Assembly (NCBI RefSeq): GCF_000422685.1
Contig: NZ_KE383903.1
Span: 387,402-451,401, forward strand
Direction: 5' to 3'
DNA length: 64,000 nt
Source: Flavobacterium gelidilacus DSM 15343
GTDB lineage: Bacteria > Bacteroidota > Bacteroidia > Flavobacteriales > Flavobacteriaceae
Shown: piece after piece, positions 18,169 through 26,806 of the stretch
Layout: every line of letters begins with the position of its first letter
Position numbering within the stretch: the first letter of the stretch is position 1
Program-made: the position numbers and the translations under genes
The notes under the pieces: model-generated
What the model saw: only the letters and a program-made list of their open reading frames with translations
Told to the model about the DNA's origin: nothing
The model's database searches: none

Positions 18169-19460
18169 TGCCAAATATTTATAAAAATATAGATAATTCC
18201 CCGTTAATCCTTTTTAGAATTCTATTTGGTTTTTTAGTAGCAGCTGAAAGTTTTGGCGCGATACTAACCGGCTGGGTTAAAAGCGTTTTTATTGAAACTC
18301 ATTTTACATTTACTTTTATAGGTTTTGAATGGTTAGAAGTATTACATGGTGACATAATGTACTTATATTTCATAGTTATGGGGATATTAGGCATTTTAAT
18401 AATGCTTGGTGCCAAATATAGATTTGCAATTATTTTATTTACAATTTTATGGGCTGCCGTTTATCTAGCGCAAAAGACCTCTTATAATAATCACTATTAT
18501 TTGTTGATGGTTATTAGCTTTTATATGTGCTTTTTGCCTGCTAATCAATATAAATCTTTTGATGCAAAGTGGCATCCAGAAATAAAATCCGATGTAATGC
18601 CTTATTGGGTTTCACTTGTTTTTATTATTCAAATAAGTATAGTTTATTTTTTTGCTGCGATTGCAAAATTTTATCCAGATTGGATGGATGGTACTTTTGC
18701 TAAAAACCTGCTTGTTGGATCTTCAGATATTCCCTTTATTAAAAATATCTTTTCAAAAGAATGGTTTTATTTATTTATAGCCTATGCTGGAATATTATTT
18801 GATTTATTAATCGTACCATTCTTGTTAATTAAAAAAACAAGAACAATAGCTTTTATAGCTTCTCTCATATTTCACATCTTTAACTCTATTACTTTACAAA
18901 TTGGGATTTTTCCTTTTTTTGCTATTGGGTTTATTTTGTTTTTCTATGAGCCTGAAATTATAAGACGAATGTTCTTTAAAAAAAAGAAAGCTGTATTGTT
19001 TGAAACAACTTCTTTAAAGCACAAAAACATATTACAATTAATATTAATTCCAGTTTTAATAATTCAGTTAATATTGCCATTAAGACATCACTTTATAAAA
19101 GGTGATGTTTTGGTTACAGAAGAAGGTCACCGTTTGAGCTGGAGAATGATGCTTAGAGCAAAAAGTGGTTATATTCGATTTAAAATTGTAGACAACGATA
19201 CTAAAAAAGAAACTTCTTATTATTACAACAAAAACTTAACTTACAAACAAGTTAATGCTTTATCGACAAAACCCGATTTTATTTGGCAATATTGTCAACG
19301 CATTAAAAGCGAATATAAAGGTAAAAACATTTCTATTTTTATTGAATGTAAAAATGCTATCAATCAAAAACCGTACAGAACCTTAATTGATCCTAAACAA
19401 GATTTCGCGGTTGCTAAATGGGATTATTTTTTTCATAACGATTGGGTTGTTTTAAGATAA
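18165..19460 (+). CDS. HTTM/vitamin K-dependent gamma-carboxylase-like membrane protein
   Basis: The protein has 431 residues. Several transmembrane helices fill the first 300 residues (LFRILFGFLVAAESFGAIL, YFIVMGILGILIMLG, VSLVFIIQISIVYFFAAIAKFYPDWM and others), and a soluble C-terminal part follows (residues about 300-431). The helix ending AKFYPDWMDGTFAKNLL is the signature of the HTTM family related to vitamin K-dependent gamma-glutamyl carboxylase. Bacterial members are poorly understood, and no carboxylation substrate can be named. The start overlaps the ribF stop by 4 nt, so the two are translationally coupled. Two adjacent ATG codons make the exact start ambiguous by one residue. Confidence 0.85.
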   Translation: MMPNIYKNIDNSPLILFRILFGFLVAAESFGAILTGWVKSVFIETHFTFTFIGFEWLEVLHGDIMYLYFIVMGILGILIMLGAKYRFAIILFTILWAAVYLAQKTSYNNHYYLLMVISFYMCFLPANQYKSFDAKWHPEIKSDVMPYWVSLVFIIQISIVYFFAAIAKFYPDWMDGTFAKNLLVGSSDIPFIKNIFSKEWFYLFIAYAGILFDLLIVPFLLIKKTRTIAFIASLIFHIFNSITLQIGIFPFFAIGFILFFYEPEIIRRMFFKKKKAVLFETTSLKHKNILQLILIPVLIIQLILPLRHHFIKGDVLVTEEGHRLSWRMMLRAKSGYIRFKIVDNDTKKETSYYYNKNLTYKQVNALSTKPDFIWQYCQRIKSEYKGKNISIFIECKNAINQKPYRTLIDPKQDFAVAKWDYFFHNDWVVLR

Positions 19461-19491
19461 TTTAACTAAATTTTACATGTTGATTATCAGT

Positions 19492-19499
19492 ATTTTTGT
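19492..19499 (+). promoter_or_regulatory. -7 box for the membrane protein at 19535
   Basis: TATTTTTG matches TAnnTTTG, about 36 nt before the ATG. It overlaps the upstream TTG that would give a longer frame, which argues for the ATG at 19535. Confidence 0.45.
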
Positions 19500-19534
19500 T
19501 TTTTTTACTTAAATTTAACACAAAACAACAAATT

Positions 19535-19972
19535 ATGATAAATAATATTGAATTTAAAAATGGAATCTTAATCTTTCTTGGGATTGGAATATTTTTTCTT
19601 GTATTGGACGTATTAGGTCTTGCCGATAAAAATTATCTAAGAATTTTAAATGCTTTTATTGTTCTTTTTGGAATTAATCAGACAATAAAAACAAAAATTA
19701 AGAATGGTAATTCTGATTACTTAGAAAATTTGTTTTCAGGTTTTAAGACAGGTGTTATTGGTATTGTTTTAGGAATAGTTGGTTTAATTATATTTATTTA
19801 CATTAAAGGTGGCGAGGCATATTTAGACAAACTTTCTGACACGTTCTTCTTTGGAAAAGACAACAACATTATTAAATATTGCAGTATATTGTTTTTCGAA
19901 GGAATTGCTTCTAGTTTAATTGGTTCTTTTGTATTAATGCAATATTGGAAAGGAATTGAATTAAAACCATAA
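19535..19972 (+). CDS. Small integral membrane protein, unknown function
   Basis: The protein has 145 residues and four probable transmembrane helices: ILIFLGIGIFFLVLDVLGL, YLRILNAFIVLFGINQTI, GVIGIVLGIVGLIIFIYI and a C-terminal SILFFEGIASSLIGSFVLM. It somewhat resembles DUF4199-type proteins, but this is not certain. The start was moved from an upstream TTG to the ATG because a -7 box overlaps the longer version. The gene ends in a shared terminator with the convergent T9SS protein. Confidence 0.65.
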   Translation: MINNIEFKNGILIFLGIGIFFLVLDVLGLADKNYLRILNAFIVLFGINQTIKTKIKNGNSDYLENLFSGFKTGVIGIVLGIVGLIIFIYIKGGEAYLDKLSDTFFFGKDNNIIKYCSILFFEGIASSLIGSFVLMQYWKGIELKP

Positions 19973-19990
19973 GGTTAAAAAAAAATAAAA

Positions 19991-20023
19991 AAAAAGGATT
20001 GCATAATGCAATCCTTTTTTTTT
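19991..20023. terminator. Bidirectional terminator
   Basis: The arms AAAAAGGATTGCA and TGCAATCCTTTTT surround a 3-nt loop and have A and T tracts on both sides. The hairpin sits between two convergent genes. Confidence 0.92.
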
Positions 20024-20035
20024 AAGACTATATGA

Positions 20036-23000
20036 TTAATAAATAATTTTCTTTGTCACGACCTTTCCATCTTCAAAAGTAGTTTTAACTATTAAAGCTT
20101 CTTTCGTTTGTATTAATTTTTCAAGAACAACTTCGGTTGAATTGACTTTATTGTTTTCGTAAATTTTTCTTCCTAAAATATCAAAAACTAAAACTGATTT
20201 AATGCTTTGAGAAGCAAAAAGTGAAACCTTATTGTTAGAAACTATTACTAAACCATTTGGATTTTCAAAAGACTCATTGCTTAAAACAGTATTTGTATAT
20301 CTCAACACGAAACGCTCATTAAACTCACCTGCACTTGTTGTAAATGTGTAAGGAGCTTGTCTTAAATCGTGAATTAAATTCAATAATTTATCTTCGACGT
20401 ATATATTTTGTGAAAGATTTGAAAACAATCCATCAACAGATGCTATTGCAATTGTGTAATTTCCTGCTGTTTCAGCAAATATTCCCATTGGCACTAAATC
20501 ATTAGCATCAAAAGGAACCGGTCTTCCTTGTATGGCTTGTTTTTGTGTATTAATTAAAGTGTATAGTTTAAAGGCATCTACTTCAATTAAAGCATCAAAC
20601 ATTCTGTCTTTTGCTAAAGTAGCATCAGGCACATATCCAATTAATGTTCTAGAAAGCTCATTATTTGACGCTATTAAATCTAACCAGATTCTACTTTTTT
20701 CTATAGAATTTGTTGGATCACTATTTTTAAAGAATGCTGAATTATCATATACAATACCACCGGCAGTTCTTCTGTGAGAATTTTTAAATATTACATTAGA
20801 TGAGCCAAAAGTTATTGTGTTTGTAGGTGGAGTACCGTCTATTTCTCCGTCTTCTAGCATTCTAACAAAGAATCCTTGACCCGAAGCAATATTTCCATCA
20901 AATGCACCTGGCACGGTAGATCCTGTTCCGTTAGAAACAATATAATCATTATCTGTATAGTTATAAGCAAAACTTTGATAAAATGGATTTGGATTTGTAT
21001 TATTAGGTAAAGTTCCATGTGTCCATAATCTAACACTCCCTTCAATATTTGTATTGTCTGTTACAAATGAATTTGCAGACATTGCAGAAGGGTATGGATT
21101 TCCAATTAAGTTCCAAGTGTCATCAGTACCTGTTGTGTCACCTCTAGCAATCCCAACACTAACTATTCCATTATTAGGCCCACTTCCTTGAAACGTAATT
21201 GGTAAAGCAGTAGCTGTTGTCGCTCCGTTTGAAGCTCTAGCAATATATCCTTTAGCGGTAAACATAGTCCCAGAAGCAGCTAACCAATTTCCTTGTGTAC
21301 TATTTGCGTTTATAGCTGTAGGATTCCATTCATATCTGTTACTACCAGGCAAACTACTTACTAAAAAACTCTGAATTGGTGATGACCAATAAATATAATC
21401 TAAATTTCTTGCTTGAGCAGTTCTGTTAACTTGAAATTTTGTTCCTGTATATGTTCCAGAATTTGTATCAGTTTCTTTAATTTGAACAATACTTCCATTG
21501 TTTTCAACAATAATATTACCATTATTAATAATATTAAAATCAATAACAACATAACCTCCTCCTGAAACGGTTAATGTTCTAGTAGCATTTACTTCTAAAG
21601 TACAACATTCAAAATTACCATTCGTACCTGTAGTATAGTTTCCGTTTAGAATTGCTTTTCTACCTAAAGTTGGTGCTCCATAAGTCCAAGTTGTACCATT
21701 CCAAGTAGTAATATCATCTTTTATTTTTACAGCATTTGTTGCAGTAAAACATGTTATTGAATTCTCTCTAACTTGACAATAATATTGATAATTATTTAAT
21801 CCAGATGTTGAAGAAATCGACAAAGTAGCACTTGCAGTTCCTGTGTAAACTCCTGTATTTGTTAATGCGGTCCAAGATGAAGAACCAGGAACATTAACAT
21901 ACCATTGATAAGCTAAACTTAAACCTCCTGCAAAACCTTCTGTTGCTGTTGTAGCTAAAACTACAGAACCACAATTTGGTGTGTACGTTGGTTGAGTGTT
22001 AACAGTTGGTGGCACACCTGTAGAATAACTATGTGAACCTATACCAGAATAATCATTGTTTGTACATGTAGCCCAATTTAAAAAATCCCAATCTGCATTA
22101 TTATATGTTAAACTTGGTGCTGTTGCTGTACTTTTTCTTTTAAAATTAGCTCCTTCAGTACCTAAACCTAAAGCATCTGCCCAATTGTTGGATAAATATG
22201 TTCCCCATCGATCTAATTCAGTTGCTCCATTAAATAGTTTTATGTGATCGTTTTCTGTTACAGTAAAATTAATACCACCTGCACCAGAAGTAGTTGCAGC
22301 TAAACTAGCATCTGAACCTGTAATTCCTGCACAAATTGGATTTCCTGTTCCGACAGCTACAACATAAGTAGTGCCGTTTGTTAAACTAAAAGAAGGTAAA
22401 GATATTGTTGTTCCTGCTGTTGAACCTCCATTGTTATAAATTTGTATTGAATACATACTTAAGTTTTTTGTAACTCCTGTAGCATTATAAATTTCGATAT
22501 AACTTAAACCTCCAGTATTTGAATCTGTAACTTCACTTATAAAAAGTTCTGATGCTGCTGATGCTCCACCTTCACAACTACCTGTTACATTTTTTATAAC
22601 TGTAAATAAGTCTGTTGTTGAGCAACCTTGAGAATTAGTAACTACTAAATTTCCAGTAATTGCTGCTGAAGGAATTACAACTGAAATTTGAGTTGAACTT
22701 ATTACTGTTATCGCTAAAGCTGAACCATTTAATGTAACAGTATTTGTGCCAGATAAATTTAATGTTGATGTAATATAAACCGTTGTTCCAACTGGTCCAG
22801 AAGTTGGTGACATTGTTGTTGTGTATGATGGACAATTTCCTGTTCCTTGCACATCAAAAGTATATGGATTTTCGTTTGAATCGTTATTAACTATAGAAAT
22901 CGTAGCTGTTCTTACACCTGAAGCTTGTGGAGTAAATGTAATAGTAAATGGAATAGAACTTGCTAATGTAGAACCAACAGTAATTGTTGAAGGTATTGCA

Positions 23001-24157
23001 GAAATACTAAAATCTCCTGGATTTGCACCAGTTATTGTTACAGTACCAATTGTTAAATTAGCAGTTCCTTCATTTTCTATATAATAAGTTTTTACAACAT
23101 TATTTCCAATATTCGTTATAGCAAAAATAGTGTTATAACCTGTACTCGCAGTTGAACCAGAAGGAATATCTGATGAAGTCATGTCTTTTGCAATATTCAT
23201 TTCTGGTGTTGGTACTATTGCAGTTGCAGTAATAGCATAATCATAAGGGTTTTCATCACTATCATTACTAGCTATACTTATAGTATTTGGAAATGTTCCT
23301 GCAACAGCACTATTAAACGTTACTGTAAAAGTAGTTGATAAACCAGGTGGTACAATTAATAATAATGGTTGAACCACAGAAAAACCATTTGTAGTATTAG
23401 AAAGAGTAACTGGATTTGTTGGTAAAATTAAAGGTAAAGTACCTAAGTTTTGAATTGTAAATGTATGTGTTGTGTTTGTACTTGTGAAAACTGTACCGTA
23501 ATCTGTGTCATCAGCAATAGCTGGTGTAACATCGCCATCTAGAATAGCAACTCCTAATCCTTGAACGTTTATTTCTGGTATCGGAGTTAATGATGTAACT
23601 GTACCATTCACTACTAAATCGTTTCCTGTAAAATCTCCAATACCTCCAGAACCTCCTGTTGCCTCAGCATACATATAAACTCTATATGTAACTGCACTAG
23701 AAGAATTAGCTTGAGCAAAAGTAAAAGTAAATGATTGTGTAGATGTATTATCTATTATAGAATATTGAGTATCTAAATTTGTAGTATAACCATCAACTGA
23801 ACTCCTAAGAACAATTGCACTTGGGCCAGTTCCAGAACGTTGTAAATTAATTTTTATCGATGATACTGAAAACTGAAAACCAGAATTTGGAGTTACAGAA
23901 AATTGCATGTAATTGTTACCACTAACTGCATTTGCAATAGATGTTAATGCCCAATTTGTAGCATTAAACCTATCTGCGTTTCCAGAAGCAGTTAAACCAG
24001 CACCTCTAGTAATAGTTGAAGAACCAAGATTAGCATTGTTAAAATTTGAATTAGCTGAAACTTCATCCCCTGCTAAACCAGCAAATTCAAATGTTAATAT
24101 TTGTCCCCAACTAAAAATTGAGCATAGAAAAGCAATAATGAATAAAAAATTCTTCAT
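20036..24157 (-). CDS. Large multidomain T9SS-secreted surface protein (anchor-D repeats, lamin-tail domain)
   Basis: The protein has 1373 residues. A signal peptide (MKNFLFIIAFLCSIFSWGQ) is followed by an N-terminal beta domain (to about 190), two choice-of-anchor D repeats (about 190-310 and 315-440, each with PEINV/PEMNI and ASNDSDENPY-type ends), an IPT/TIG-like domain (SPTSGPVGTTVYI, about 445-525) and a lamin-tail domain (ELFISEVTDSNTGGLSYIEIYN, about 535-690). An Ig-like module (AYQWYVN...YYCQV) and a long flavobacterial module with NLIGNPYPSAMSANSF (about 800-1200) come next. The C-terminus (VFDILGRKIYENN...VVTKKIIY) is a T9SS sorting domain. It has no visible catalytic site. A structural or adhesive surface role is inferred. 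Confidence 0.85.
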   Translation of the reverse strand: MKNFLFIIAFLCSIFSWGQILTFEFAGLAGDEVSANSNFNNANLGSSTITRGAGLTASGNADRFNATNWALTSIANAVSGNNYMQFSVTPNSGFQFSVSSIKINLQRSGTGPSAIVLRSSVDGYTTNLDTQYSIIDNTSTQSFTFTFAQANSSSAVTYRVYMYAEATGGSGGIGDFTGNDLVVNGTVTSLTPIPEINVQGLGVAILDGDVTPAIADDTDYGTVFTSTNTTHTFTIQNLGTLPLILPTNPVTLSNTTNGFSVVQPLLLIVPPGLSTTFTVTFNSAVAGTFPNTISIASNDSDENPYDYAITATAIVPTPEMNIAKDMTSSDIPSGSTASTGYNTIFAITNIGNNVVKTYYIENEGTANLTIGTVTITGANPGDFSISAIPSTITVGSTLASSIPFTITFTPQASGVRTATISIVNNDSNENPYTFDVQGTGNCPSYTTTMSPTSGPVGTTVYITSTLNLSGTNTVTLNGSALAITVISSTQISVVIPSAAITGNLVVTNSQGCSTTDLFTVIKNVTGSCEGGASAASELFISEVTDSNTGGLSYIEIYNATGVTKNLSMYSIQIYNNGGSTAGTTISLPSFSLTNGTTYVVAVGTGNPICAGITGSDASLAATTSGAGGINFTVTENDHIKLFNGATELDRWGTYLSNNWADALGLGTEGANFKRKSTATAPSLTYNNADWDFLNWATCTNNDYSGIGSHSYSTGVPPTVNTQPTYTPNCGSVVLATTATEGFAGGLSLAYQWYVNVPGSSSWTALTNTGVYTGTASATLSISSTSGLNNYQYYCQVRENSITCFTATNAVKIKDDITTWNGTTWTYGAPTLGRKAILNGNYTTGTNGNFECCTLEVNATRTLTVSGGGYVVIDFNIINNGNIIVENNGSIVQIKETDTNSGTYTGTKFQVNRTAQARNLDYIYWSSPIQSFLVSSLPGSNRYEWNPTAINANSTQGNWLAASGTMFTAKGYIARASNGATTATALPITFQGSGPNNGIVSVGIARGDTTGTDDTWNLIGNPYPSAMSANSFVTDNTNIEGSVRLWTHGTLPNNTNPNPFYQSFAYNYTDNDYIVSNGTGSTVPGAFDGNIASGQGFFVRMLEDGEIDGTPPTNTITFGSSNVIFKNSHRRTAGGIVYDNSAFFKNSDPTNSIEKSRIWLDLIASNNELSRTLIGYVPDATLAKDRMFDALIEVDAFKLYTLINTQKQAIQGRPVPFDANDLVPMGIFAETAGNYTIAIASVDGLFSNLSQNIYVEDKLLNLIHDLRQAPYTFTTSAGEFNERFVLRYTNTVLSNESFENPNGLVIVSNNKVSLFASQSIKSVLVFDILGRKIYENNKVNSTEVVLEKLIQTKEALIVKTTFEDGKVVTKKIIY

Positions 24158-24250
24158 TTTTTGATTGTGTTAATTTATTAAATACTTTTGGGAATAAATT
24201 AGGTGTCATACACTACAAATATAACCTCTAAAAAGATCTTAATTAAATAA

Positions 24251-24733
24251 GTGAAAAATACTCGATTAAATACCTTTTCTATCGTTGAAGTACGCAATAA
24301 GCTAGAGTACTACTGTGCTTATCAAGATAGATGCCACCAAGAAGTATATCAGAAAATGTTCTCTTTTTCAATAAATACTTACGAAAAAGAAGAGCTTATG
24401 GTCTACTTAATTGAGAATAATTTTTTAAATGAAGAACGCTTTGCTCAAAGCTTCACCAGAGGAAAGCACAATTATAAAAAATGGGGAAAAGTTAGAATCG
24501 TAAATGAATTAAAAGCAAGAAACATTTCGTCAACTATTATCAAAATAGCTTTAAAGGAAATTAACGATTCACTTTATCTAGAAACTTTTGAAGAATTAGC
24601 CAACAAACATTGGGAATCTATTACTGAATCAAATTTCATGAAAAAAAGAAAAAAATTCTGCGACTACTTTCTAAGAAAAGGTTGGGAAAATGAGTTGATT
24701 TATGAGAAGGTTCGTGAGTTGGAGAAGTTGTGA
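24251..24733 (+). CDS. recX: Regulatory protein RecX
   Basis: The protein has 160 residues made of tandem three-helix RecX repeats, including NKLEYYCAYQDRCHQEV, FLNEERFAQSFTRGKHNYKKWGKVRIVNELKARNIS and KKFCDYFLRKGWENELIYEKV. RecX binds RecA and limits its filament growth. The start is GTG at 24251; no ATG occurs before the first repeat. It is not adjacent to recA here. It is transcribed divergently from the large T9SS protein. Confidence 0.9.
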   Translation: MKNTRLNTFSIVEVRNKLEYYCAYQDRCHQEVYQKMFSFSINTYEKEELMVYLIENNFLNEERFAQSFTRGKHNYKKWGKVRIVNELKARNISSTIIKIALKEINDSLYLETFEELANKHWESITESNFMKKRKKFCDYFLRKGWENELIYEKVRELEKL

Positions 24734-24815
24734 TGGGGTGAAAGCGGGATTTGGAGATAGGGAGATTTTACAGTTGATATATATTACTTAGTGGTTGTTT
24801 TTACTATTACCATAA

Positions 24816-24858
24816 AAAACCACCCCGTCCTTCGGACACCCCTCCAATGGAGGGGAAG
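24816..24858. repeat. GC-rich double-hairpin intergenic repeat (REP-like)
   Basis: A locally GC-rich segment in an AT-rich spacer forms two hairpins: GTCC-TTC-GGAC (24827-24837) and CCCCTCC-AAT-GGAGGGG (24839-24855). The second lies between the 3' ends of recX and the TonB receptor. The compact palindromes and compositional contrast are typical of dispersed REP-like elements of flavobacteria. No second copy is in the window. Confidence 0.55.
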
Positions 24859-24888
24859 TTAGAAGTTAAATTGATTTTTAAAAAGCTC

Positions 24889-26712
24889 TTATCTAAAAGT
24901 ATATTTTAGTCCAAACATCATATTTCCTTTTGGCATTGGAATCAAACTGGTTTCAGAATATTCCGTATTGAAAATATTATTAGCATAAATTGAAAGTTCC
25001 ATGTCATTTAATTTATAAGCTGCACTTAAATCTACAACAGTATAACTTACTCCAGAAGTTCTTTCTAAATAATGGTAAGCTATAGAGTTTGAAAAGTTTT
25101 TAAACCATTGCATTTGATAAGAACCTACTAATTGATGCTTTAAAGAATTAACAGAATATCTCGATTCAACGGCTGCTGTTTTTTTTATTTCGTCTTCTAT
25201 AAATGTATAGCCTAAATTGATTTTTTGACTTAAAGTATTGACTTTAAACTTATAATCAAATTGGGTTTCAAACCCTTTTGTGTTTACATCTTGAATGTTT
25301 TGAGGTGAAAAAGCAACATCCGTAGGATTTACTCTAACATAATCAATCAAATCGTTTGAATCTCTATTAAAACCGACTAAAGACAAGCCAAATCTATTGC
25401 TATTCCATCTAATTCCTACTTCTTGTGCCAAAGCATCTTCTGGCTGTAAATTTGCATTTCCTGTGGCTTGTGGACCAACATAGTATAAATCGGTGTAAGT
25501 TGGAACTCTGTAGGTATATCCAATATTTCCATAAACTCTTAGATCTTGATTAATTTTATAACCTACATCAATTCCAGGAAACAATTTATTGTCAAAATCT
25601 GAAAAATACGAAGCTGCAATTCCAGGAGTTACATCTAATTTATTGTCTAAAAACTGAAAACGATGCTCTAAAAACAAAGTCGCAATTTCTCTTTGATTGT
25701 TTCCCAAATTATTACTGACAATATAATATTTTGAAAATTCGACACCGAAACCAGTAATTCCGATAGTTGACGTATAAGAACCATTTAATTCGGCAGCTAT
25801 TTTATTGGTGATGTGTAAGTTTCTATAAGCTGATGGGTTTTTTCTTTTATACAAATACAAATCTTCATTTCTTCTCCAGTATACTCTTGGTTTCCAAGTA
25901 AAGTTTCCGTTTTTAATAACCGTTGAAAACCCAACTAAACTGGCTTGAGTTTCTTCATATTGTTCAGTTGCTGTTGGAATTCCATAAAAACCATTAGCTC
26001 CAAACTTTCGTTCTGAATGACTTGCAATCAAATTAATAGGCAGTTTATTTTTATTGAATTGACTTTTTACAAATATATTTTTGTTGTCAAAATCTGTGTT
26101 TTCTCTATAACCGTTTGAAAAATTCTTACCAAAATGAACAATATGACTACTATTATCTAAATTAATTGAAGCAGTAGCTTCGGCCAAAAACTGATCATAA
26201 GAACCGGCTTGAAATTTAGTTACCAAAGCATTACTTGGAGCATTTTTCGTTACGATATTCACCGCTCCAGAGAAAGCATTTTGTCCAAAAATACGTGCTG
26301 CTGGCCCTTTGATGATTTCGATTCGTTCGATAACTTCAATAGGTAACGCTAAATTTAAAGTATGATGTCCCGTTTGTGGATCATCTACTTTTATTCCATC
26401 AATTAATAATAAGGTTTGATCAAAACTTCCACCTCTTATGTATAAATCGGCTTGCATTCCGTTTACACCTTGTCTTCTTACATCGATTCCTGCAACTTGT
26501 TGTAACGCATCAGCCACATTTGTAACTCCTAATTTCTGAATATCAGCAGCTGTAACAATTTGAATGGTTCTTGAATTTTCATTAAAAGGTAAATCAATTC
26601 TAGAAGAAGTTACGACAACTTCTCTTAATGAATCTGTTTTTTGTTGCACATCTTGCGCTTTTCCTGTTAAAGTAAAAAGTACTAAAGAAGCTATTAAAAA
26701 GGTATTTTTCAT
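24889..26712 (-). CDS. TonB-dependent outer-membrane receptor, BtuB-like
   Basis: The protein has 607 residues. A signal peptide (MKNTFLIASLVLFTLTGKAQ) is followed by a TonB-box-like segment (LREVVVTSSRI), a plug domain (ADALQQVAGIDVRRQG, DLYIRGGSFDQTLLLIDGIKV, IEIIKGPAARIFGQNAFSGAVNIVTK) and a beta-barrel ending in the outer-membrane signature FGLKYTFR. There is no carboxypeptidase-like N-terminal extension, so it is BtuB/FepA-type rather than SusC-type. Plug and barrel resemble cobalamin receptors, but the ligand cannot be read from sequence. It is divergent from a MocR-type regulator 79 bp away, which may control it. Confidence 0.9.
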   Translation of the reverse strand: MKNTFLIASLVLFTLTGKAQDVQQKTDSLREVVVTSSRIDLPFNENSRTIQIVTAADIQKLGVTNVADALQQVAGIDVRRQGVNGMQADLYIRGGSFDQTLLLIDGIKVDDPQTGHHTLNLALPIEVIERIEIIKGPAARIFGQNAFSGAVNIVTKNAPSNALVTKFQAGSYDQFLAEATASINLDNSSHIVHFGKNFSNGYRENTDFDNKNIFVKSQFNKNKLPINLIASHSERKFGANGFYGIPTATEQYEETQASLVGFSTVIKNGNFTWKPRVYWRRNEDLYLYKRKNPSAYRNLHITNKIAAELNGSYTSTIGITGFGVEFSKYYIVSNNLGNNQREIATLFLEHRFQFLDNKLDVTPGIAASYFSDFDNKLFPGIDVGYKINQDLRVYGNIGYTYRVPTYTDLYYVGPQATGNANLQPEDALAQEVGIRWNSNRFGLSLVGFNRDSNDLIDYVRVNPTDVAFSPQNIQDVNTKGFETQFDYKFKVNTLSQKINLGYTFIEDEIKKTAAVESRYSVNSLKHQLVGSYQMQWFKNFSNSIAYHYLERTSGVSYTVVDLSAAYKLNDMELSIYANNIFNTEYSETSLIPMPKGNMMFGLKYTFR

Positions 26713-26756
26713 ATTAATGACTATTGTTTATTTTAAAACGTTGCAAAAATCGTAAC

Positions 26757-26806
26757 TTTCCGGACGAGTAATCTAGTCCAGTTTTTAAATTATGAATAGT
26801 CCGGTT
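26757..26806. promoter_or_regulatory. Putative MocR operator: two direct repeats and one inverted half-site
   Basis: TAGTCCAGTT (26774-26783) and TAGTCCGGTT (26797-26806) are direct repeats 23 bp apart. A third copy of GTCCGG is inverted at about 26760-26766. MocR-type regulators typically bind direct repeats about two helical turns apart. The second repeat overlaps the first codons of the regulator gene. Confidence 0.45.
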
